From positions 379,001 to 443,000 of the forward strand of contig JAOTOM010004827.1 in NCBI GenBank assembly GCA_034440615.1: a stretch of DNA of 64,000 nt. Direction: 5' to 3'. The translations under genes were made by a program, and so were the position numbers. The notes beneath the pieces are model-generated. The model searched no databases. It was not told the origin of the DNA and was given only the letters and a program-made list of their open reading frames with translations. Below, one piece after another: positions 58,331 through 64,000 of the stretch (positions are counted from its first letter, which is position 1; each line of letters opens with the position of its first letter). Origin of the DNA: Ashinkailepas kermadecensis. Its lineage: Eukaryota; Arthropoda; Thecostraca; Neolepadidae.

Positions 58331-58821
58331 GGCATAGCGGTGGGAAAAATGGCCATAATGTGATAAATCCGAGTGGGATAGTAGATGAATTGGCATGAGT
58401 AGACATAGCCGTGTGCTGCATACTTCGTCACCGTGAAATGCAGAACAGCACGCTGAGTGAAATTTCTACCGGCCCATTTCTTGGGAATTTCGTGGCACGG
58501 AAAGTGATTGCTCCTCTTCACTTGTTCTACCGCGCCGGTGAGAAAGTAACTTCGGTCTGCGAGTAAAGCAAGTGTCATATTTTCTTTAAGGTTTTCCAAT
58601 ATTTTGAATGATACTGCACCAGCTAAGTTATTATTCTGACTTGTCTCATCCCAATGTGAATTCCAAAATTTGAATAGCGAATTCGTGATACAAAAGCAGA
58701 GTAAAGTATTGGAAAGTTTGGTGGGCTCGTGGGAGGAATATATGGTGACTGGCTGCAGCACTGGCTGCAGCAGAATATCAGCCATGGGCTGATATGTGCG
58801 AAAATTGAATTTTATATGCAT
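58243..58821 (-). CDS. Unidentified minus-strand open frame, 192 codons
   Basis: This is the longest frame in the window outside repeats, apart from the reverse transcriptase relic. It contains LALLADRSYFLTGAVEQVKR, a basic and aromatic middle (KKWAGRNFTQ, YYPTRIYHIM) and ends in a hydrophobic stretch followed by KQYST. The first 45 residues are of lower quality; translation may start later or at an acceptor such as cgcacatatcag near 58788. It may continue in another phase into 57887-58330. No domain was recognised. Confidence 0.35.
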   Translation of the reverse strand: MHIKFNFRTYQPMADILLQPVLQPVTIYSSHEPTKLSNTLLCFCITNSLFKFWNSHWDETSQNNNLAGAVSFKILENLKENMTLALLADRSYFLTGAVEQVKRSNHFPCHEIPKKWAGRNFTQRAVLHFTVTKYAAHGYVYSCQFIYYPTRIYHIMAIFPTAMPISIYGEQNPKSVSHRFLLLFIALKQYST

Positions 58822-59112
58822 TCCTAGCTTAAATTAAATAATCGGCTGCGAATCTGTATGAACATGCAATTCTGGTCATAAGTGTATCCCATGTTACAAG
58901 GACTATAAAAGAGTACCTGTCAGAACTGTTGCACATTAAAATAAATTGTCACTTGGAAAACAACTGTTCTACTCCCATTCCCAATTTTGTAATGCATCTG
59001 ATCAGCTACAAATACCAGAACGTCCAAGTCCATTCCGGTGGTGACTACATGTGTGTTGCACGAGGAAACGAGTTAAACAAAATGCGAGAAATGTGCACTA
59101 CCACCGAGCGAT

Positions 59113-59346
59113 TCATAGAATAACCGATGTGCCCGAACCACATGGGAAGGAAGTCATTTTGAACTCCAGCAATAAAAATCCAAGCCGAGGTACTTTTTTG
59201 TCCACGACGTGGTAAATTTGGTTCAAGCCGAATACTCTTCCCCGGTAGTGGTTACTGCTTAGGACCATTGTGCACAAATCATTAGACCGACGTGTACAGA
59301 TGTGCACCCGAGATTCTTGAAAAATGGAGCCGACAAAAACTTCCAT
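59113..59346 (-). CDS. Unidentified minus-strand open frame, 77 codons
   Basis: Contains VLSSNHYRGRVFGLNQIYH and KKVPRLGFLLLEFK. It lies upstream of, and on the same strand as, the 58.2-58.8 kb frame and downstream of the possible first exon at 59.8 kb. A gene spanning them is conceivable, but no clear splice pair was found at its ends. Unrecognised. Confidence 0.2.
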   Translation of the reverse strand: MEVFVGSIFQESRVHICTRRSNDLCTMVLSSNHYRGRVFGLNQIYHVVDKKVPRLGFLLLEFKMTSFPCGSGTSVIL

Positions 59347-59789
59347 TGGGTGGGGGCAACAGGACGTTTGTTAACTATACCACCGTAAAAAAACAAACTT
59401 CTTACGACAAAAAGATCGCATGGCATATACGCAAAACCTCACAGGGAGCAGATGATTTGAAGACTTTCCAATCGGATGCCCCAGTAAATTCGTGAAACGT
59501 GCTCTTTCACTGCAAAAACCGCATTGACTGAAATATTCTGCATTGAAAACATGTTATGACTGCCTATCGTCCCCATTAGAACGCAGTCAATTTACAGTCC
59601 GCATCAACATGGTCCCGAACATCTTGCATACTGCTTGCATTACGTTGCATACCAAGTAAGCAGCTGTTAGCAATTAATAATATTGTAAATGAAAGTGCAG
59701 AATGTGCAAACATTCGCGTGCTAAATGTCACATAATTCACTCGCCAGATCCAAGCGCACGCACAACACCCTCACGGCGTGAACACTCAC

Positions 59790-59838
59790 CTAGCGATAGC
59801 TTCCGCCAGCGAGGGCGTTTCTTCGTCTTCTTACCCAT
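59790..59838 (-). CDS. Possible first coding exon, strongly basic N-terminus
   Basis: On the minus strand an ATG with a fair Kozak context (acagcATGG) opens a 16-codon run, MGKKTKKRPRWRKLSL, that ends at ctag followed by gtgagtg, a near-perfect 5' splice site (GT at 59789-59788), leaving the frame in phase 1. A very short upstream frame (ATG GTG GCG TGA) lies just 5'. The DNA immediately upstream is CpG-rich, as expected for a promoter. The rest of the gene would run toward lower coordinates. No protein family was recognised. Confidence 0.3.
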
Positions 59839-60240
59839 GCTGTCACGCCACCATGGCTGGCTCTGGCACAGGGTGGCAGCCTGCCGGCGGGGGAGGGGAG
59901 GGAGGCGGTCAGCCGGAGCGCGACCGCGTCACGTGCACGGTGGCACGGCAGCTTCACTTGTGACGATGCGACCGGGCCGCACCAGCCTGCTCGCGCCCTC
60001 CCGGCGGCACATGTGACTACCGGCGCCGCCTAAACTTAGCGCCGCCGCGTCGCGCGCGTACGCGCCAACTACATTCTCTGACAGTCGCTGGCGGCCGGCA
60101 GGCTATTGATTGACGCGAGGACGATATCAGGGGATGCGGCGACGAATGCAGGTTGTCGGGATCGACGGGTGGCGAACTGGCGGTCGCTCGTGAACGGTGC
60201 TCGACTTCACCAGTGACAGAGACGAATCTTAGCTTTAATC
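59800..60240 (-). promoter_or_regulatory. CpG-rich segment, candidate promoter
   Basis: CpG density is locally high, for example gcgccgccgcgtcgcgcgcg near 60040-60058 and gaccgcgtcacgtgcacg near 59923, in an otherwise AT-richer neighbourhood. A cacgtg E-box lies at about 59931. No TATA box was seen. Its position directly upstream of the possible exon suggests a promoter for minus-strand transcription. Confidence 0.35.
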
Positions 60241-61880
60241 ATTTCTGTGCACCTGAAAACACCCAGACATCACAATTAAATATGCTAGCTTTCCCGTTCT
60301 CTGGGTGGTGAAACTGCGGATGCACTCGAGCATATTGAATGGCCGCCTTCTCTGAAGTCTCAATCTGAGAAGTTCATTCAGCGGGGGAGGGGGCTTTAGC
60401 CTCCCTGGAGAGGCGCCTTTCCAGGCCGGAGGAGCGCCATCTTTTTGTGGGGGCTCATGACCCCAGTGCCCCCTCCTGCATCCGCCCCTTTCCCGAAATT
60501 GACATTCCTGGGATTAGGATATCATATTCGTCCTCCGTGAATATTATATATCGTATGCACCAATAATTTCGTAATATACTCGATTTCCCCAAGCCGTGTG
60601 TGTCGCTTATCACATCCAGTGATATTGCTTTATACGCTTTTGAGTGGAAGTGCCCCCTCAATGTTGACTTTTTCCCCTCCCCCAATAATTTCAACCATTA
60701 ACATGGGCTCCTATGGAGTGTGCTCCCTCCCCCCCCCTCCCCTCCCAATCCATTTCGGCCTGCCCATTGCCTTCATGTATTTTGCCCCCCCCCCCCACCT
60801 CCCCAATAATCTTCAGAAATCAACACCCATGGTTATGGCCACTCCTCGTAGCACTCGGCGCATTTACCACACCGAAAAGTCGTAGTTATGGAACCATTGC
60901 GCAAGACCGCCCGCTGACCCGCTGTCAGAACCTGTACTGACTAAGACCGTACGCCGGCGCGTAGTGTTGCATCAGAAAGTGCCGAGTCATGGCATCATGA
61001 ACGGTGCCAGCTCGGACTGCTGGCGTAATACCCATGCAACTATTGCGAAATCGTCGATGTTGACCACTGACGTAAGCAGTCGGAGCCAGCTTGTTTATAG
61101 AGACAATACGAGCGTCAATGTCCTGCCGACTCGCTGAGGGAGTGGTTGGCATAGCTGCTGCACATGCATATACAGTAGAGGGGGGGGGGGGCATACAGGG
61201 GGCATGCGCCCCCATGGAAATGGGCGTCCCTCCGGGAAGGCTCGAGTGCCCCCCCTGAAACTTGTATTCATCCAGTGGCGCCCCTCCAGAGACAAAGTGC
61301 TCCCATGGCAATGCCTGGATCCACCAGACACTAAACAGCATACCCCGGACGCCAGAATGAGAACATCTGCGCCGCACGAATTCGCGCGAGAGTTAGGTAC
61401 AAAGTCTACAGGTCGCTCGATCAGATTACTAGCGGGAAATAAGTGTCGTTGTGTCATTGACACGGAAAATGTACGACGGAAGACTACTTTTTGCAGTAGG
61501 GGTGTGACCGGAAGGCAATTTCTGTGAGGGTTGCGGGACATAACAAACGTATTATTTTTTGGACTGCAATAAGCAAAATTAGAAGTCAATTTGAAAAGCT
61601 CAGCAACACATGTACTGCAAAGAGCGCAGCTTGTTACGCTGAACACGCACCATGCTTTCGATCAGTAACGGCGAATACAAATTTGCCCTTGGGGTCGAGA
61701 CAACGCGGCGATAATCGTATAGCGATGCATTTTTTTGGTGGGGGTGGGGGGGCTTTTATGGAACCCTTTGCGCAGTTTTCTTGGCGTTTGATACGATAGG
61801 ATTTGTGTGGCTTTGATACAAGCTTTGTGTAGCTTTGACCTTATTCATCTTCATGGCATTTAATATCGGAGATGGTTTCG
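60241..61880. other. Spacer with many C- and G-tracts
   Basis: Poly-C/poly-G tracts occur at 60730-60747, 60787-60797, 61181-61192 and 61739-61750. ccctccctggagaggcgcct-like strings at 60400-60480 and gcgcccccatggaaatggg at 61207 look like pieces of diverged repeats. The 150- and 183-codon minus frames at 60925-61646 have no recognised domain. Confidence 0.4.
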
Positions 61881-61884
61881 GGCA

Positions 61885-62075
61885 AATCACCGAAGCGCAA
61901 AATATCCAGTGCATGAATGTCGAAAGCAAAATATTGAGTGCGCAAAAAACAAATTCTGAAATATTGAGAACGCAAAATTGCGAATCGCAAAATATCGTAT
62001 GACCACAATATCGAATGTACAAAAATCGCATCGCAAAATACTGATTGCGCAAATTTCGAACACACAAAATAGCGT
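61885..62075. repeat. Degenerate gcgcaaaatattga tandem repeat, about 18-20-bp spacing
   Basis: The core gcgcaaaatat (with cgcaaaat, gcaaaatatt and cacaaaat variants) recurs roughly ten times at irregular spacing, each followed by tcgaa/tcgta-like letters. Confidence 0.7.
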
Positions 62076-62883
62076 GTAAAATAGCTTTAAACTAAACTAA
62101 AAATAGCTATCTCCCTTCCTCATTCTTCCTTCTGAGTCGAGAAGCAGTGCTGTAAAATGTACTGCACTACAATGCTAAATAACATACTACAGCTGAAACA
62201 TGACGTCTCATTTGGGAAAATAGCCGGGCCTCGTGTCGACCTGAATACGAGCAAGCAGCCGTAGGGAGACGACACATTTTCTTGTTCCTAACTCACACGA
62301 TTTTTCATTATTCAAGAGCTAAAATCCCTAATTAGCAGTGGAGTGAGATGAACTGTATGCTATATTTTCTTCCCCATGCAGCTATTTCTTTGTTTCTATT
62401 GTTAGCCAAAGACTAGCTATCGCATTTTCCTGAAGGCTTTTGGGGTCATTTTACCGCTTGTCAGCAATCAGTTTTGCCAGAAAAGAGCGAAACTGATCGT
62501 AGACCAGGGCGTCCTCTAACATCTTAACTAAAAATTGCAGTGAGTTGGCAGCACCTAGAGGTCAAAGTGGCGAGGAAGACTCAAATGTGAAATGTTTCGG
62601 TGAAAAACTCATGCTACAAAGTCACCAATTGTGTCCATTAATGGTGGTACCACAAAAACATGACCTAAAAGACTTTTGCGCACAACACATAGGGGCGAGG
62701 CGATGCGAGCAAGGACGCATGACACGAGTGACTAGGGCTAGATGTTCATTTGCGGTCTTTTCTTCGATGTTGCTAAAATGAAGAGGCAGATGAAGGCACT
62801 TTTTGCAAAGGCAAAGGCACCTTGCCTTTGCAAAAAGGCAAGGTGTGTAACGTGGTGGAATGTTGATCAGTTTTCCTCCCCCG
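62076..62883. other. Unique spacer with one strong hairpin
   Basis: No recognisable gene. Contains the hairpin at 62799-62837. Confidence 0.35.
62799..62837. repeat. Perfect 16-bp-arm hairpin
   Basis: The arm ctttttgcaaaggcaa and its exact reverse complement ttgcctttgcaaaaag are separated by aggcacc. Confidence 0.9.
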
Positions 62884-63365
62884 AAAGGTTGTGGGCCCCC
62901 AAGAATCGGGCCGGGGTTCGGAAACATTGCGCCGGACCCCCTAAAAATCCCGCTGGGGACCCAAAAATTCGCTCCTGGGCCTCTGAAAATAACGTCAAGG
63001 GCCCAACAAGTCGCGCGGGGCCTAAAAATGTCGCTGGGGCATCACAATCGAATTGAGGCCCATGCAAATTACATTGGGGGCCAAAAAAGCGCTCAGTGAC
63101 CACCAAGAATGATGTCAGGACTCCAAAATGTGGGACATGGGCCCCAAGAAGTCGCGCTGGGGTCCCTGAAAATCACGCCGGGAGCCTGAAAGGTCGGGCC
63201 GACGCCCCCGAAATAGCGCTCAGAACCTAAAGAATCTGACCGGGGCCCCTGTAAATTACGTTGGGTGTCTAGTCTAGGCCGTTAAACCTTGCGCTAGGGA
63301 TCCGAACAAATGACACCGGGGCCTAAACAATCGCACTGGAACCCAAAAAAGTCGCGTCGCAGCCC
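62884..63365. repeat. Degenerate 26-28-bp tandem repeat, about 18 copies
   Basis: Each unit has ggggcccc-like then aaaaatcgcgctg-like letters (ggccccaagaagtcgcgctg, ggccccctgtaaattacgtt, ggacccaaaaattcgctcct). Spacing is regular but sequence identity is low, so the array is old. The overlapping frames at 62742-63106 are artefacts. Confidence 0.75.
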
Positions 63366-64000
63366 TTGATGACTCAGAAACGATGGTGATAGATTGGGTT
63401 TCCTCCACATGGAAATTAAGTTGGTAACTAATCGTTTTATTTAAAAAATAAAAGGGTCCATTTGAAGAATAGTGGTCGAAATCCAGCGTCTTTTAACCAA
63501 TAATAGTGGGTAGGGTTGGGCCCGCGCCGAAAGTCCCCCCCCCCCTCCCAACAGGAGGGCTAGATCCGCCTGTGACGACATATTGTACTGATTACGTATG
63601 AGCAAGACATCCTACCTAGTGAAGACTGCTTAGAGGAGGTCCTGCCTTGGACCTTACACCTTAAACACTACAAGCCCTTTTATCAGGTAATGCTTAGAAA
63701 TTGATCTCAACTAGCACCAGTGTGGTGGTCTTCAGACTCCACCAGAGATGGAACCCAAAAATAAACTCATGCTCCTATTTAGCTAAAAACTCGCCATCTG
63801 CCTGGGAAGTTGAACTTACTTCGAACTTATGCAACGTCCAGGATTTAACTGGTTCCTATTTCCGGGACGGTAGTTTGGACTTGAACATCTATGAATATAA
63901 GCGTGCTTCTCAGCTTATCTGGTAACGAATTATTAGATTACCACCAAATAACCTACTCCACATGTTAACGGGTTCTTGTTTTCGCTTTGGTTGTTGACAG
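63366..64000. other. Unique spacer to the window end
   Basis: Contains a C-tract at 63533-63546 followed by caggagggctagatccgcc. A 74-codon plus frame (63701-63925) has no recognised domain. Confidence 0.3.

Overview
The window looks like nuclear DNA of an invertebrate animal, most likely an arthropod, although the sequence does not settle the lineage. There are no operons, no bacterial gene spacing, and no long open frame outside repeats. What is present is tRNA-derived SINEs with polymerase III boxes, a decayed non-LTR retrotransposon reverse transcriptase, decayed transposase-like genes, microsatellites and many tandem arrays. No complete protein-coding gene can be supported. Nearly all of the longest open frames (for example 3.3-4.4 kb, 38.8-39.5 kb and 45.5-47.1 kb) are artefacts of tandem repeats whose units stay open in several frames on both strands.

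Layout. 1-5 kb: an 89-bp foldback, two unrelated 76-bp satellites, a 14-bp CpG-rich satellite of about 60 copies, and a tRNA-headed SINE. 9-14 kb: a ~0.9 kb element with G-rich inverted ends, a complete 163-bp SINE with a 13-bp target-site duplication (TSD), and a 131-bp satellite carrying a CRE-like octamer. 17-19 kb: a second copy of that SINE and of the ~0.9 kb element, a duplicated palindrome, and a broken transposase-like gene. 20-30 kb: satellites of about 70, 67, 48, 70 and 74 bp. 30-35 kb: a hairpin, the reverse transcriptase relic, and a second copy of the transposase-like gene. 35.9-39.6 kb: a degenerate long-unit tandem array, one copy of which has grown a 550-bp (GA)n/(GGGCGA)n microsatellite. 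42.4-47 kb: a 32-bp satellite with higher-order structure, then 47-bp and 12-bp GC-rich satellites. 47-64 kb: mostly unique sequence with smaller repeats. Its minus strand holds coding-like blocks (55.8-59.3 kb) downstream of a CpG-rich segment with a possible first exon (59.79-59.84 kb), the only hint of a host gene.

The most striking pattern is a set of very short insertions (36-62 bp) that carry only the 3' domain of a SINE. Six have duplicated target sites (9-16 bp). Four start within about 10 bp of each other at the edge of the conserved domain. Two lie inside other mobile-element genes and account exactly for a reading-frame break; one lies inside a satellite unit. The 163-bp SINE shares the same 3' domain and (TAAC)n tail, which gives a plausible parent family.
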